Shown here one piece after another: positions 1 to 9,115 of a stretch of 47,770 nucleotides of DNA (its first letter is position 1; every line of letters begins with the position of its first letter). Location: NCBI RefSeq assembly GCF_010365055.1, contig NZ_JAAFHA010000020.1, positions 1-47,770 of the forward strand. The letters are read 5' to 3'. The position numbers and the translations under genes are program-made. The notes beneath the pieces were generated by a model. It searched no databases. It saw only the letters and a program-made list of their open reading frames with translations, and was not told the DNA's origin. This stretch comes from Rhodoferax sp. (GTDB lineage: Bacteria; Pseudomonadota; Gammaproteobacteria; Burkholderiales; Burkholderiaceae_C).

Positions 1-95
1 AACCTTACCCGTGGTTAAAGGTTCCGCGTGCCATCGCTCGTCGGAAAATCAAGAAACATGGCCACGACTGGAAGCCAAAGTAAGTGCCATTCAAC

Positions 96-971
96 TTAAC
101 CGGGCCTTGTTTCCATGGGTGGCCGCAGCGACGATGGCGGAAGTTTCACCTGGATCAACGTGCCCTGCCCCGGCGCCGACACCAGGCCAAGAGTTCCGCC
201 TTCGGCCTCGACCCGAAAACGCATACCCACCAGTCCAAAGGCAGAGCGTGCCTGCACACGGGTATCGAAGCCAACGCCATCATCACGAACCGAGACGGCC
301 ACCTGATCGTGTTCCACAGCCAAACTCACCCAGACCTGCGTCGCATGCGCGTACTTTAGGATGTTGGTTGTGGCTTCCTGCACCAGGCGGTAGATCATCA
401 GTTCGGCACTGGCCTCCAGTTCGACTGGCTCCAGGCTGCAATGAACCTTGATGCCCGAGTTCTCGGCAAACTCACGCGTCAGAATTTCAAGTGTCGCCAC
501 CAAGCCCAGGTTACTCAGTGCCGACGGTCGCAAGTCTTCGATGATGCTACGTCCGAGTGCAACGCCGCTGTTGAGCGTGGCAACCAGGTGGGCCAGAATT
601 TCCAGCGCCTCGGGTGCTTTATCGGCCAGGCGCGACTTGATGCGAGCCGCATCCAGCTTGGCCGATGTCAGCAAGGCGCCCAGATCGTCATGCAGATTGC
701 GCGCCAGGCGATGGCGCTCGTCTTCTCGCGCGGTCTGCAGGTGGTGGGTCAACTCGGTCAGCTGCGCCGTGCGCAACAAGACTTCAGTCTCGAGACGATC
801 CTGTCCGACCTGAACGCTGCGCTGCAGCTCCTGCTGCAATCTTTCGACCATCGAACGCTGGCGCCAATACAGGAAGAGCGCCAACAGACTGATGATCATC
901 AACAGCACGGCAGCCAGACCCGCCAGCAGCAGGACGGAGTTGCCGTTTCTGGCAACGTTCAGCACATCCAT
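96..971 (-). CDS. NarL-family sensor histidine kinase (HisKA_3 type)
   Basis: This is a membrane-anchored histidine kinase that should phosphorylate the response regulator encoded divergently at 1028. One hydrophobic segment lies near the N terminus (about residues 13-35), followed by a coiled-coil-like stretch. The dimerisation/phosphoacceptor box is ERHRLARNLHDDLGALL, with the likely phospho-His at about residue 94. A HATPase domain carries the DDGVGFD and GLVGM motifs. There is no recognisable periplasmic sensor domain, so the signal may come through the membrane or a partner. I chose the ATG at 971, which has AGGGG about 7 nt upstream; a TTG at 989 would add six residues. Family assignment is firm; the stimulus is unknown. 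Confidence 0.85.
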   Translation of the reverse strand: MDVLNVARNGNSVLLLAGLAAVLLMIISLLALFLYWRQRSMVERLQQELQRSVQVGQDRLETEVLLRTAQLTELTHHLQTAREDERHRLARNLHDDLGALLTSAKLDAARIKSRLADKAPEALEILAHLVATLNSGVALGRSIIEDLRPSALSNLGLVATLEILTREFAENSGIKVHCSLEPVELEASAELMIYRLVQEATTNILKYAHATQVWVSLAVEHDQVAVSVRDDGVGFDTRVQARSAFGLVGMRFRVEAEGGTLGLVSAPGQGTLIQVKLPPSSLRPPMETRPG

Positions 972-1027
972 CTTCAGCCCCTGTCCCAAAGTGTGGGATC
1001 ATGCAGCAAAGAACGCTGCCACACACC

Positions 1028-1660
1028 ATGATTCGAATTGCCATTGTTGACGACCACGCGATGGTCCGCGCCGGACTGCGCCAGTTTTTTTCCGACCAGA
1101 TCGACTTCGCCGTGGTCGCCGAAGCGGCCAATGGCCGCGGGGCCCTTGACATTGTGCGCAAAGGCGAGGTCGACGTGGTCCTGCTCGACATCTCCATGCC
1201 GGACCAAAGCGGTGTTGATGCACTGATCGCCATCCGGGCCCGCGCACCTGATTTGCCGGTGCTTATTTTGAGTGGCTTTGCAGAAGAGCATTACGCCACC
1301 ACTTTGTTGCGCCAGGGTGCGAGTGGCTACTTGAACAAAGACTGCGATCCGGAAGAAATTGTGAAAGCGATCCGCACGGTTTGTCGCGGGCGCAAATACA
1401 TCACGGCAGGGGTTGCCGAGCTTCTGGCAGAAGGTCTGAGCGCAGGCGCTGATAAGCCGCTTCATGAACATCTGTCGGAGCGTGAGTTGCAGGTTTTCTT
1501 GCGTCTGGCCAAGGGAGAGGCCATCGGCCATATGGCCGTCAGCATGTCCCTGAGCGTTAAAACGGTCAGCACCTACCGAACCCGGGTGATGGAAAAGATG
1601 AAACTCGAGACCAACAGCGACCTGACCTATTACGCGTTGAAAAACGGCTTGATCCAGTAA
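1028..1660 (+). CDS. LuxR/FixJ-family response regulator
   Basis: This two-domain response regulator is about 210 aa long. An N-terminal receiver has the acidic pair in IAIVDDH and the phosphoacceptor Asp54 in VLLDISMP. The C-terminal LuxR-type helix-turn-helix begins at LSERELQVF and contains SVKTVSTYRTRVMEKM. It is divergent from the histidine kinase at 96-971 with only about 56 bp between starts, so the two probably form a pair sharing a promoter region. The ATG at 1028 fits the family N terminus (MIRIAIVDD); an upstream ATG at 1001 would add nine residues not expected in the family. Target genes cannot be read from the sequence. Confidence 0.87.
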   Translation: MIRIAIVDDHAMVRAGLRQFFSDQIDFAVVAEAANGRGALDIVRKGEVDVVLLDISMPDQSGVDALIAIRARAPDLPVLILSGFAEEHYATTLLRQGASGYLNKDCDPEEIVKAIRTVCRGRKYITAGVAELLAEGLSAGADKPLHEHLSERELQVFLRLAKGEAIGHMAVSMSLSVKTVSTYRTRVMEKMKLETNSDLTYYALKNGLIQ

Positions 1661-1668
1661 GCCCATGC

Positions 1669-2088
1669 TCAGGCCGACGTGGCGTGACCTGATGGGCCGC
1701 AGTCGTCAGCGGGCTGCACGGGCAACTGAGCGCAGTACTCGATGAGCGCATCAATCTCGTTGGACTTGTCAAAAACCCGGTCAGCACCGAGTTCAAGGCA
1801 TTTGCGCCGAATATCAGCCGTGGCATAGTTACTCAGTACCACCAGCCTCTGCCGGTGCGCCAACCCACTCGCCGCCCGGAGCACACCCAAGCCGGAACCG
1901 GCTTTCAAAAAAATATCAACAATTACCAGATCAGCCTGGTTGTCTGGCTGGGTCAGCCACTGCACTGCCGTCAACTCATCGACGGCCGTCCCCACCACCT
2001 TGACCGGTGCCAGCTCTTCCAGCGTGATGATCAGGCTCTCGCGGATGACCGGGTTGTCTTCGACGATGTATGTCTTGAGCTGATGCAT
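1669..2088 (-). CDS. Stand-alone receiver-domain response regulator
   Basis: A 139-aa protein consists of a single REC domain. It shows the acidic pair in YIVEDN, the probable phosphoacceptor Asp58 in LVIVDIFLK, the conserved Ser in VVLSNYA and the Lys in RVFDKSNE. It has no output domain, so it probably acts by protein-protein contact, as phosphate sink or by modulating the neighbouring kinase at 96-971. It is convergent with the response regulator ending at 1660, with 8 bp between the two stop codons. Such short receivers often sit beside NarL-type kinases in betaproteobacteria. The family is clear; the partner is inferred from proximity only. Confidence 0.8.
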   Translation of the reverse strand: MHQLKTYIVEDNPVIRESLIITLEELAPVKVVGTAVDELTAVQWLTQPDNQADLVIVDIFLKAGSGLGVLRAASGLAHRQRLVVLSNYATADIRRKCLELGADRVFDKSNEIDALIEYCAQLPVQPADDCGPSGHATSA

Positions 2089-2316
2089 GGGCTGTAGGGC
2101 TACTTCTGTGAAGTCGAAAAAAATTGATTCGACTATGCCTATTCCAAGTGGAAAAGACTATCGGGCGCCTGCGCAGCCGGTTGTCAGAAAATTCCTACAT
2201 CACCCACTTTTGACGCAAGGCGCAGGACCACGCGCTTTGAGATCACCGGCAAGGCTAAGATAAGGCGCTGGCATACGAATATGCATATTTTTCCTTTTAT
2301 CTACCGGAGATCGTCC

Positions 2317-3504
2317 ATGTCACGTGAAGTCGTAATCGTCAGCGGTGTGCGCACCGCTATTGGCACCTATGGCGGCAGCCTGAAAGACCTTGCCCCCACC
2401 GAACTGGCGGCGCAGGTGGTGCGTGAGGCGCTCAAGCGCGCCAATACGGACGGCCAAGATGTCGGCCATGTGGTTTTTGGCCATGTCGTCAACACCGAAC
2501 CCAAAGACATGTATCTCTCCCGCATGGCGGCCATCAATGGCGGCTGCCCAAAAGAAACGCCAGCGTTTAACGTCAACCGCCTGTGCGGCTCGGGTCTGCA
2601 GGCCATCGTTTCGGCCAGCCAGAGCATTCTGCTGGGGGACTGTGACATTGCAGTCGGCGGCGGCGCCGAATGCATGAGCCGTGCGCCCTACGCCAGCCTG
2701 AATATGCGTTGGGGTGCGCGCATGGGAGACACCAAGATGGTTGACATGGTGGTCGGCGCGCTGCACGACCCGTTTGACACGGTCCACATGGGCGTCACTG
2801 CCGAGAACATTGCAGCCAAGTGGGGCATTACGCGCGCCGACCAGGATACGCTGGCAGTTGAGAGCCATAACCGGGCACAACGCGCGATTGAAGCAGGCTA
2901 CTTCAAGAGCCAGATCGTACCCATCATGCTGAAAAGCAAAAAGGGGGAAGTGGCTTTCGACACCGACGAACACTATCGCCCCAACTGCACTCTGGCTGAT
3001 CTGGCCAAACTCAAGCCCGCGTTCCTCAAAGAAAATGGCACGGTCACGGCCGGCAACGCGTCCGGCATCAACGATGCCGCTGCCGCGGTGGTGCTGATGG
3101 AAGCCGCCACTGCCAAAGCCCGTGGCTTGAAGCCGCTGGCCCGACTGGTGGCTTACGCGCATGCCGGCGTGGACCCCAAATACATGGGCATCGGCCCGGT
3201 CCCGGCCAGTCAGATGGCTCTGAAGAAAGCGGGCCTGACCGTGAACGATCTGGACGTGATCGAGGCCAATGAGGCTTTTGCCGCGCAGGCCTGCGCCGTC
3301 AGTCGCGATTTGGGTCTGGACCCGGCCAAGGTCAATCCGAATGGGTCCGGCATTTCACTGGGCCACCCGATTGGCGCCACCGGGGCACTGATCACGGTCA
3401 AGGCACTGTACGAACTGGAGCGCATTGGTGGCCGCTACGCACTGGTCACCATGTGCATCGGGGGCGGCCAGGGCATTGCCGCCATTTTCGAGCGCGTGTC
3501 CTGA
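2317..3504 (+). CDS. bktB: Acetyl-CoA C-acyltransferase (beta-ketothiolase, BktB type)
   Basis: This thiolase condenses or cleaves acyl-CoA thioesters in beta-oxidation or polyhydroxyalkanoate precursor formation. The 395-aa product has the nucleophile Cys90 in [11 protein letters not shown], the GHP box in [11 protein letters not shown] and the second catalytic Cys in [10 protein letters not shown]. From memory it resembles Ralstonia BktB closely along its whole length, including [16 protein letters not shown] at the start. The ATG at 2317 is preceded by GGAGA about 6 nt upstream, so the longer ATG at 2281 is unlikely. The narX-like kinase starts 28 bp downstream on the same strand, so the two could share a transcript, which is unusual. 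BktB versus PhaA specificity is not proven here. Confidence 0.9.
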   Translation: MSREVVIVSGVRTAIGTYGGSLKDLAPTELAAQVVREALKRANTDGQDVGHVVFGHVVNTEPKDMYLSRMAAINGGCPKETPAFNVNRLCGSGLQAIVSASQSILLGDCDIAVGGGAECMSRAPYASLNMRWGARMGDTKMVDMVVGALHDPFDTVHMGVTAENIAAKWGITRADQDTLAVESHNRAQRAIEAGYFKSQIVPIMLKSKKGEVAFDTDEHYRPNCTLADLAKLKPAFLKENGTVTAGNASGINDAAAAVVLMEAATAKARGLKPLARLVAYAHAGVDPKYMGIGPVPASQMALKKAGLTVNDLDVIEANEAFAAQACAVSRDLGLDPAKVNPNGSGISLGHPIGATGALITVKALYELERIGGRYALVTMCIGGGQGIAAIFERVS

Positions 3505-3532
3505 CCGACGAACGAGCAGCGAGCAGCGATCC

Positions 3533-5443
3533 ATGGCACGGGTGAGACATTGGAGTCTTGGCGCCAAGCTGATGCTGGTGGGGGCGCCCTTTCTGCTGCT
3601 CGTTTTTATTTCAACAGTCGCAACGCTGTGGGTCTCATGGCAGCTCGATGGTGGCGCCGCTGCGGTCAATGAGGCCGGACGAATGCGGATGCAGTCCTAC
3701 CGCATGTCGTTGGCCATTGGCACCGGCGAAACCAGTGAACTGACCGCGCAAGCTAGGGAATTTGACCGCAGTCTGGCAACCTTGCGCCATGGCGATCCCG
3801 ATCGACCTTTATTTGTGTCTTGGGATGAGAGCTCGACAGCACGGTTTGCCGTCATCGAGCAAGACTGGGCCCAATATCAAGCCCGTTGGATTTCGGGCCA
3901 ACCACACGAGTTGAGTGACTTGCGGGCGCAGACGGTGACTTTCGCCTCGCACATTGATGCCTTCGTGACCAGCATCGAGGCGCATATTGCCAAATGGACT
4001 GCTCTGCTGCATTTGCTGCAGGTCAGCATGCTGGCACTGGTGATCTTGGGAGCCGCGGTGCTGCTTTACACCGGCTATCTTTTTGTGCTGGAGCCCGTGG
4101 GCCAGCTCAAGCAGGCGATTGACAAAATCCAGTCCGGCAATTTTGACGCCCGGGTGGAGCGCGTCACCAGCGACGAGTTCGGCACCCTCGCTGATGGCTT
4201 CAATGAGATGGCGACCCATCTGCAGTCCATGTACCAAAACCTGGAAAGCAAAGTTGCTGAAAAGACCGCCCAGTTGCAGGAAAAAACGGCACGACTTCAG
4301 AGCCTCTATGAAGTCACCGCTCTGGTGAGCAACGCCACTTCACTGGAGACGCTGGCGCAAGACTTCACCAAGAGTGTGGCACGCATTGCCCATGCCGACG
4401 GGGTTGCGTTGCGCTGGTCCAATCAGGCCAACCAGCGCCATCTGATGTTGGCGGCTCACGGCCTGCCGGTCGCCATGGTGGATGCGGAGCACTGCATCTA
4501 CACCGGCGACTGCCACTGCGGCGCGGCCAATGCCGAAGCGGCGCTGAACGTGATCCCGATTCGCAACATGGCCGAATCGTCGCCGCAACATTGCGCCAAA
4601 GCGGGCTTTGAGACCGTGGTCACGCTGCCGGTACGTTTGCACGAGCGTTTGATGGGCGAAGTTGACTTGTTCTTCCACGCGCGCGTCAACCCGACCTTGT
4701 CCGAGCGATCCTTGTTGGAAGCATTGAGCAGCCATCTGGCCAGCGGCATGGAGAATCTGCGCCTCAACGCCCTGGAAATGGAAGCAGCCGTTTCGCAGGA
4801 ACGCCATCTATTGGCCCGTGAACTGCATGACTCGATTGCCCAGTCGCTGGCTTTTCTAAAGATTCAGGTGCAACTGATGCGCGATGCCCTCAAGACCAAC
4901 GACCCGGTAGAAATTGCCAACGTGCTGGAGGAAATCGATATTGGCGTGCGTGAAAGCTACGGTGATGTACGCGAGTTATTGCTGCATTTCAGAACCCGCA
5001 CCAATACCGAGGACATTGAGCCCGCACTGGCGACCACCCTGCGCAAGTTTGAGCACCAAAGTGGCATCAAGGCCACGCTTGCGTTGCAGGGCCAGGGCAT
5101 GCCGCTGTCACCCGACCTGCAAATACAGGTGCTGCATATTATTCAGGAGGCACTCTCCAACGTGCGCAAGCACGCCCACGCATCGCAAGTCTGGCTCGAT
5201 GTGCAGCAACTACCCGCCTGGCGTTTTGAAGTGCGTGACAACGGCATTGGCTTTGACCCAGGCGATGACCCCCTCGACGAAACACATGTGGGTCTGCGCA
5301 TCATGTCGGAGCGCTCGCAGCGCATTGGTGCTGAACTTGATGTTATTTCCACGCCGTCGCACGGCAGCTCGGTCATTTTGACCTTGCCACTGCCTGCCCA
5401 CCCGATCGCCAAAATCAAACCAGCGGCTTCGATCGAGGCTTGA
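3533..5443 (+). CDS. narX: Nitrate/nitrite sensor histidine kinase NarX-like
   Basis: This 636-aa kinase has the architecture of NarX/NarQ. A transmembrane helix lies at about residues 12-36 and a periplasmic domain begins with the P-box-like NEAGRMRMQSYRM (46-58), the nitrate-binding signature of the family. A second helix spans about 160-186, followed by HAMP (about 187-240) and a GAF-like central module with a Cys cluster (C321, C327, C329, C354). The HisKA_3 box has the likely phospho-His432 in ARELHDSIAQSLA, and a HATPase carries RDNGIGFDPG and GLRIM. The ATG at 3533 was preferred because an upstream extension would overlap bktB. It is directly followed by the matching regulator, and nitrate or nitrite sensing is the inferred job. 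Confidence 0.87.
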   Translation: MARVRHWSLGAKLMLVGAPFLLLVFISTVATLWVSWQLDGGAAAVNEAGRMRMQSYRMSLAIGTGETSELTAQAREFDRSLATLRHGDPDRPLFVSWDESSTARFAVIEQDWAQYQARWISGQPHELSDLRAQTVTFASHIDAFVTSIEAHIAKWTALLHLLQVSMLALVILGAAVLLYTGYLFVLEPVGQLKQAIDKIQSGNFDARVERVTSDEFGTLADGFNEMATHLQSMYQNLESKVAEKTAQLQEKTARLQSLYEVTALVSNATSLETLAQDFTKSVARIAHADGVALRWSNQANQRHLMLAAHGLPVAMVDAEHCIYTGDCHCGAANAEAALNVIPIRNMAESSPQHCAKAGFETVVTLPVRLHERLMGEVDLFFHARVNPTLSERSLLEALSSHLASGMENLRLNALEMEAAVSQERHLLARELHDSIAQSLAFLKIQVQLMRDALKTNDPVEIANVLEEIDIGVRESYGDVRELLLHFRTRTNTEDIEPALATTLRKFEHQSGIKATLALQGQGMPLSPDLQIQVLHIIQEALSNVRKHAHASQVWLDVQQLPAWRFEVRDNGIGFDPGDDPLDETHVGLRIMSERSQRIGAELDVISTPSHGSSVILTLPLPAHPIAKIKPAASIEA

Positions 5444-5451
5444 AACCAGTC

Positions 5452-6147
5452 ATGCGAATAGTCTCCCCCCAACCGATTCGGATTTTGGTCGTTGACGACC
5501 ACACCTTGTTTCGTCGTGGCCTGACAGCGCTGCTGGCGCGCGATCCCCAGTTATGCGTCATTGGTGATGCGGCCGATGCCGGTCAGGCACTGCGCAAGGC
5601 GCAGGAAGTGCAGCCAGATCTGATCCTGCTTGACAACCACTTGCCAGGCGTCAGCGGCGTGGACGCCCTGCCCGCTCTGCGTGAAGCCGCGCCCAAGGCC
5701 GTGATCTTGATGCTGACTGTCAGCGAAGATGAAAACGATCTGGCGGCGGCCTTGCGCGGCGGTGCCGCTGGTTACCTGCTCAAGACCATGGAAGGGGATG
5801 CCTTGACCGCCGCCATCGGGCGTGCGATGCAAGGCGACAGCGTGGTGGCGCCCGAGATGATGAACAAGCTGGTCGCAGCCTATCGAGGGACAGGCAAAGA
5901 CGTGCTCGGGATCGGCACGGCGCTGCCCCCAGCCGTCAGTACCGGCCCAGCCATCGCCAGCCTGTCGCCGCGCGAACGCGATATATTGCGTGGCATTGCA
6001 CGCGGTGCCAGCAACAAGGAAATTGGCCGCGAGCACGGCATTGCCGAGACCACGGTGAAGATTCATGTTCAGCACATCTTGCGCAAACTCGACGTCAGTT
6101 CCCGTGTGCACGCTGCGGTCATCGCCACGGAGCAAGGCCTGCTCTGA
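5452..6147 (+). CDS. narL: Nitrate/nitrite response regulator NarL-like
   Basis: This 232-aa LuxR-type response regulator is the presumed partner of the NarX-like kinase ending at 5443. The receiver has ILVVDDH and phosphoacceptor Asp61 in LILLDNHLPG, with the Lys in YLLKTMEGD. The C-terminal helix-turn-helix runs from LSPRERDIL through NKEIGREHGIAETTVKIHV. A TTG at 5440 overlapping the kinase stop is an alternative start; the ATG at 5452 was chosen because the receiver fold starts soon after it. No nar, nap, nir or nor genes lie in the window, so the regulated genes must be elsewhere. Confidence 0.87.
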   Translation: MRIVSPQPIRILVVDDHTLFRRGLTALLARDPQLCVIGDAADAGQALRKAQEVQPDLILLDNHLPGVSGVDALPALREAAPKAVILMLTVSEDENDLAAALRGGAAGYLLKTMEGDALTAAIGRAMQGDSVVAPEMMNKLVAAYRGTGKDVLGIGTALPPAVSTGPAIASLSPRERDILRGIARGASNKEIGREHGIAETTVKIHVQHILRKLDVSSRVHAAVIATEQGLL

Positions 6148-6162
6148 GTTCATGAATAACGA

Positions 6163-6393
6163 TTACTTGCTGGTCTGCCTTTGACCTTGCTTGTCCGGCA
6201 TGGCGGGTTCGTCTGCCGGACTGTGATCGTGGTTGCGGTTATCACCCCAAGCCAGCCAGTCCTCGCCAAAGAGTTCGACCGGGTGCGGTGAGCGCTCGTT
6301 TGAGCAAGCCATCGAATCGACTGAACAGTACTGGTCGCAGCCCCAGCAAACACGTTCAGGTTTGGCGGGTAGTAGCGGAAACTTCTTCTTCAT
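6163..6393 (-). CDS. DUF3079 domain protein
   Basis: A small 76-aa protein starts MKKKFPLLPAKPERVCWGCD and matches the DUF3079 pattern. It has a Cys-rich knuckle (CWGCDQYC, then MACSN) followed by HPVELFGEDW. The four cysteines suggest metal binding, but no function is established. It converges with narL, leaving about 15 bp between stop codons. Its start region overlaps the decayed reading frame of the transposase remnant upstream by three bases. The start has only a weak ribosome site. Confidence 0.72.
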   Translation of the reverse strand: MKKKFPLLPAKPERVCWGCDQYCSVDSMACSNERSPHPVELFGEDWLAWGDNRNHDHSPADEPAMPDKQGQRQTSK

Positions 6394-6842
6394 GGTTTTG
6401 CCAAAAAATATTGCCCGTGTAGTGTTGACTTCTGATTGAAACTCAAGCGCTCGTCAGCCCGGATGACCTTCTGCAGGATGTCGCGAAAGGACCTCTCCCC
6501 GATGTTGAGCCACGAAACACCGGTAAGGGTGAAGTGCATGGCGATGCGCTCATGCTTGGCCAGCCACTCCTGAACTTTTGCATGTTAGTGCGTGGCGTAG
6601 TTGTCTGCAATCAGATGCAATGCTTTGTCCTTGGGCGGGTCGCGGTCTATATGCTTGAGAAACTTCAGCTACTCGACATGACGATGACGCTGCTGGAACT
6701 GTGCAATCACCTTGCCGTCCACCACGTTCAACGCCGAAAAGAGCGTGGTTGTGCCATTGCGTTTGTCGTCGTGTGTCATGGTGGCGGCACGCCCCTTCTT
6801 TATCGGTAGCCCGGCTGAGTGCGGTCCAGCGTCTTCGTGCAT
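6390..6842 (-). pseudogene. Decayed IS630-family transposase (C-terminal part)
   Basis: Read on the minus strand in one frame, this stretch gives [45 protein letters not shown] and FTLTGVSWLNIGERSF, all typical of the DDE core of IS630-family transposases. Two in-frame stops interrupt it: TAG at 6669-6671 and TAA at 6585-6587. The N-terminal third is missing, cut off next to the doxX stop, and the sequence beyond the last conserved block no longer resembles the family. No terminal inverted repeats could be recognised. It is an old insertion lying just downstream of the bufferin operon. Confidence 0.8.
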
Positions 6843-6889
6843 GACTTTGTGACGACCTGGCTTGATCGCCCAGAAGCCTGGCCGATGGT

Positions 6890-7411
6890 TCAGGCGTAAC
6901 GCCGCGCGATCCAATGGTCCAGCGACAGCTTGCCCGGCCCATGCGCCATCAGGTACAGCAAGACCGCGGCCCAGGTGCCGTGGGTCGGATAGGCATCGGG
7001 GTAGACCAGCAACTGGATCGTCATCGTCATCCCCAGCAGCGCCAATGCCGACAACCGTGTGGCCAGGCCCACCAAGATCAGCAGCGGGAACACATGCTCA
7101 GCGGTCGCGGCCAGGGTGGCGGCCACTTCAGGCGCAATCAGCGGCAAACGGTATTCGTCCCGGAACAACTGCACCACCGAGTCCGACAAACGCGGGCAGC
7201 CCAGCGTGAATTCGCCACCCACGATGTCAAGGGCAAGACCTTGGATTTTGGTCTGGCCCGATTTCCAGAACACTGCTGCAATCGAGAAGCGGGCCACAAA
7301 CGCCACCAGGGAATTGGGGATGTGTTCGCCAATGCGGATGAACTGGTGAACCAGGCCGGCGATCAGCCCAGGCGGTGCGGTGGCGCTTGACTCTTCAATG
7401 TGGGTACTCAT
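6890..7411 (-). CDS. DoxX-family membrane protein of the bufferin operon
   Basis: A 173-aa integral membrane protein of the DoxX/DUF-like family. Predicted helices include [35 protein letters not shown] and [18 protein letters not shown], followed by a short basic tail. It is the last gene of the bufA-bufB-bufC-doxX unit and overlaps the end of bufC by 17 bp, so it is translationally coupled. DoxX proteins are common companions of MNIO/DUF692 clusters; their exact role (electron supply or membrane maintenance) is not settled. The DoxX family is confident; the functional link rests on context. Confidence 0.82.
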   Translation of the reverse strand: MSTHIEESSATAPPGLIAGLVHQFIRIGEHIPNSLVAFVARFSIAAVFWKSGQTKIQGLALDIVGGEFTLGCPRLSDSVVQLFRDEYRLPLIAPEVAATLAATAEHVFPLLILVGLATRLSALALLGMTMTIQLLVYPDAYPTHGTWAAVLLYLMAHGPGKLSLDHWIARRYA

Positions 7412-8180
7412 GCGGGTGATCTCCGGTGCTGGCGTGGGTGATGAGCTGCCAACGCAGCAGCAGCGCCAAGGTCTGGGTCAAATCAAATTCGCGGTCCAGG
7501 CTTGCCGCAGCATGCGCAGCCTCGGCCAAGGCGTCACCGCGTTTCAAGGCAATCAGAAATTGGGCCGGCCCGGGCGCCAGTGCCAGCGTGTCCACCTCAA
7601 GCCCATGTCTGAACACCAACACCGCTTCGGGCTGGTCCGCATCGACTGAACTGATGCACAGCGTGCCTTGGTGTGCCGCCCACAGCGAAAAAACAGCGTA
7701 GGGCGAGGCCATCACGTGCACCGACGGGTGCAAGACCAGTCGCATCGACAACAGTTGCTGCGGATCGGCCAGCGCACCTTGCAGGCTGGCCGGGTCAATG
7801 GGGGGTGCGTCTGCGGCGTGATAAGCCAGCACCCGCGCCATTTCCAGCCGTGCCACATCGGCCAGATAAGGCACCGACGCTGCCGGCGCAAAGGCGCTTG
7901 CAAACGCGGCAAAGTCGCCTCCGTAATAGGCCATGACGCGCGAGCGTGGGGGATTGGCCTGCACAAAGACTTTGGCCATGGCCCGGAAGAACGCTTCGCC
8001 CACCAGCGCCTGCACGACCGGGTAAGTGTCCGCCAGCGCGTCGATCAACGACACCATGACATTGTTGCGGTAGAGCGCAAAACGAAGTTCGGGGTCAGAG
8101 CCGTTGCAGGTCTTCAAGCCACTCGGGCATGGCAGTTCCGGGTTGAGCAAGGCGTGGGCAAAGCCGCTCTGGCTGTTCAT
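7395..8180 (-). CDS. bufC: DUF2063 protein, BufC-type partner of the MNIO enzyme
   Basis: A 261-aa protein of the DUF2063 family. The N-terminal helical domain shows [37 protein letters not shown] and [11 protein letters not shown], the conserved core. The C-terminal half resembles the second domain seen in BufC/HvfC proteins. In bufferin systems this partner protein presents the precursor peptide to the BufB enzyme. It overlaps bufB by 4 bp (ATGA arrangement) and doxX by 17 bp. The older Pfam label 'putative DNA-binding domain' is probably misleading; role as precursor-recognition partner follows from the described family. Confidence 0.87.
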   Translation of the reverse strand: MNSQSGFAHALLNPELPCPSGLKTCNGSDPELRFALYRNNVMVSLIDALADTYPVVQALVGEAFFRAMAKVFVQANPPRSRVMAYYGGDFAAFASAFAPAASVPYLADVARLEMARVLAYHAADAPPIDPASLQGALADPQQLLSMRLVLHPSVHVMASPYAVFSLWAAHQGTLCISSVDADQPEAVLVFRHGLEVDTLALAPGPAQFLIALKRGDALAEAAHAAASLDREFDLTQTLALLLRWQLITHASTGDHPHEYPH

Positions 8181-9085
8181 GTCAGCACCTCGTCGGTGAT
8201 CAGCCGCTGCAACTGCTGCTCGGCCAGGCCCGCCTCTGCCAGCAACACCGGCCAGGCGGGCAGATCGTTGTCGCGTTCAAGCAAGGTGGGTCTGGCACCG
8301 GTGAGCCCCAAGGTGTAGGCATACAAATCCCACACGGCACGCGCCACCGGGGCGCCATGGCTGTCAATCAACAAGGTGTCGCCGTTGCCATCTTGGGCCT
8401 CTGCAAAACCGGCCAGGTGAATCTCGCCCACCTGCGCCAGCGGCATGGCTCGAATGGCGACGCGCGCGTCGCGCTGGTGGTTGACGCTGTTCACATAGAC
8501 GTTGTTCACGTCCAGCAGCAGGGCGCAGCCGGTGCGGCGCACCACCTCGCTCAAGAACGCGCCTTCGTCCCAGGTGGACGCGGAAAATTCGACATAGGTG
8601 GCCGGGTTCTCCAGCAGCATGCGACGTTGCAGGTACGACTGCACCTGGTCAATGTGCTCACACACGCGCTGCAAGGTGCCCGCGTTGTAGGGAAGGGGCA
8701 ACAGGTCGTTTAGAAATGCCTGGCCATGGGTGGACCAGGCCAGATGCTCTGAAAACGACTGAGGCTGGTAGCGCGCCAGCAGCACGGCCAGTGCGTTCAG
8801 GTGGCCCATGTCAAGCGGCGCATCGACCCCGATGGACAAGCCCACACCGTGGATTGAGAGCGGATAGAGTTCTCGGATACGGCTCAGGTAATGGTGAAAC
8901 GGCCCGCCCGCCACCATGTAGTTCTCGGCATGAACTTCGAAAAAGCCGATATCGGGCCGGGTGGCCAGAATCTCCTGAAAGTGCTCAGGTTTCAAGCCCA
9001 CACCGGCCCGGTTGGGCAAGGCGCGGGCCTGAGCTGCCACCGGAACACCCCAGTGCTGCTGAGTTGGCTCAAGATGGGTGCTCAT
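8177..9085 (-). CDS. bufB: DUF692 multinuclear non-heme iron oxidase (BufB)
   Basis: This 302-aa protein belongs to the DUF692/MNIO family, which uses two or three iron ions in a TIM-barrel-like fold to convert cysteines of ribosomal peptides into heterocycles. Candidate metal ligands sit in [54 protein letters not shown] and DSHGAPV. Length and motif order are normal for the family. It lies 30 bp downstream of the Cys-containing bufA precursor and overlaps bufC, so the modification substrate is almost certainly BufA. Cofactor and product are inferred from studied bufferins. Confidence 0.92.
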   Translation of the reverse strand: MSTHLEPTQQHWGVPVAAQARALPNRAGVGLKPEHFQEILATRPDIGFFEVHAENYMVAGGPFHHYLSRIRELYPLSIHGVGLSIGVDAPLDMGHLNALAVLLARYQPQSFSEHLAWSTHGQAFLNDLLPLPYNAGTLQRVCEHIDQVQSYLQRRMLLENPATYVEFSASTWDEGAFLSEVVRRTGCALLLDVNNVYVNSVNHQRDARVAIRAMPLAQVGEIHLAGFAEAQDGNGDTLLIDSHGAPVARAVWDLYAYTLGLTGARPTLLERDNDLPAWPVLLAEAGLAEQQLQRLITDEVLT

Positions 9086-9115
9086 GCCCGTTGCTCCGCG
9101 ATGCCCTGTGCTTGG

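Noticed and set aside
1-95. Possible end of a gene entering from the left edge
   Set aside because: Short frames exist but none resembles a known protein tail; nothing can be supported.
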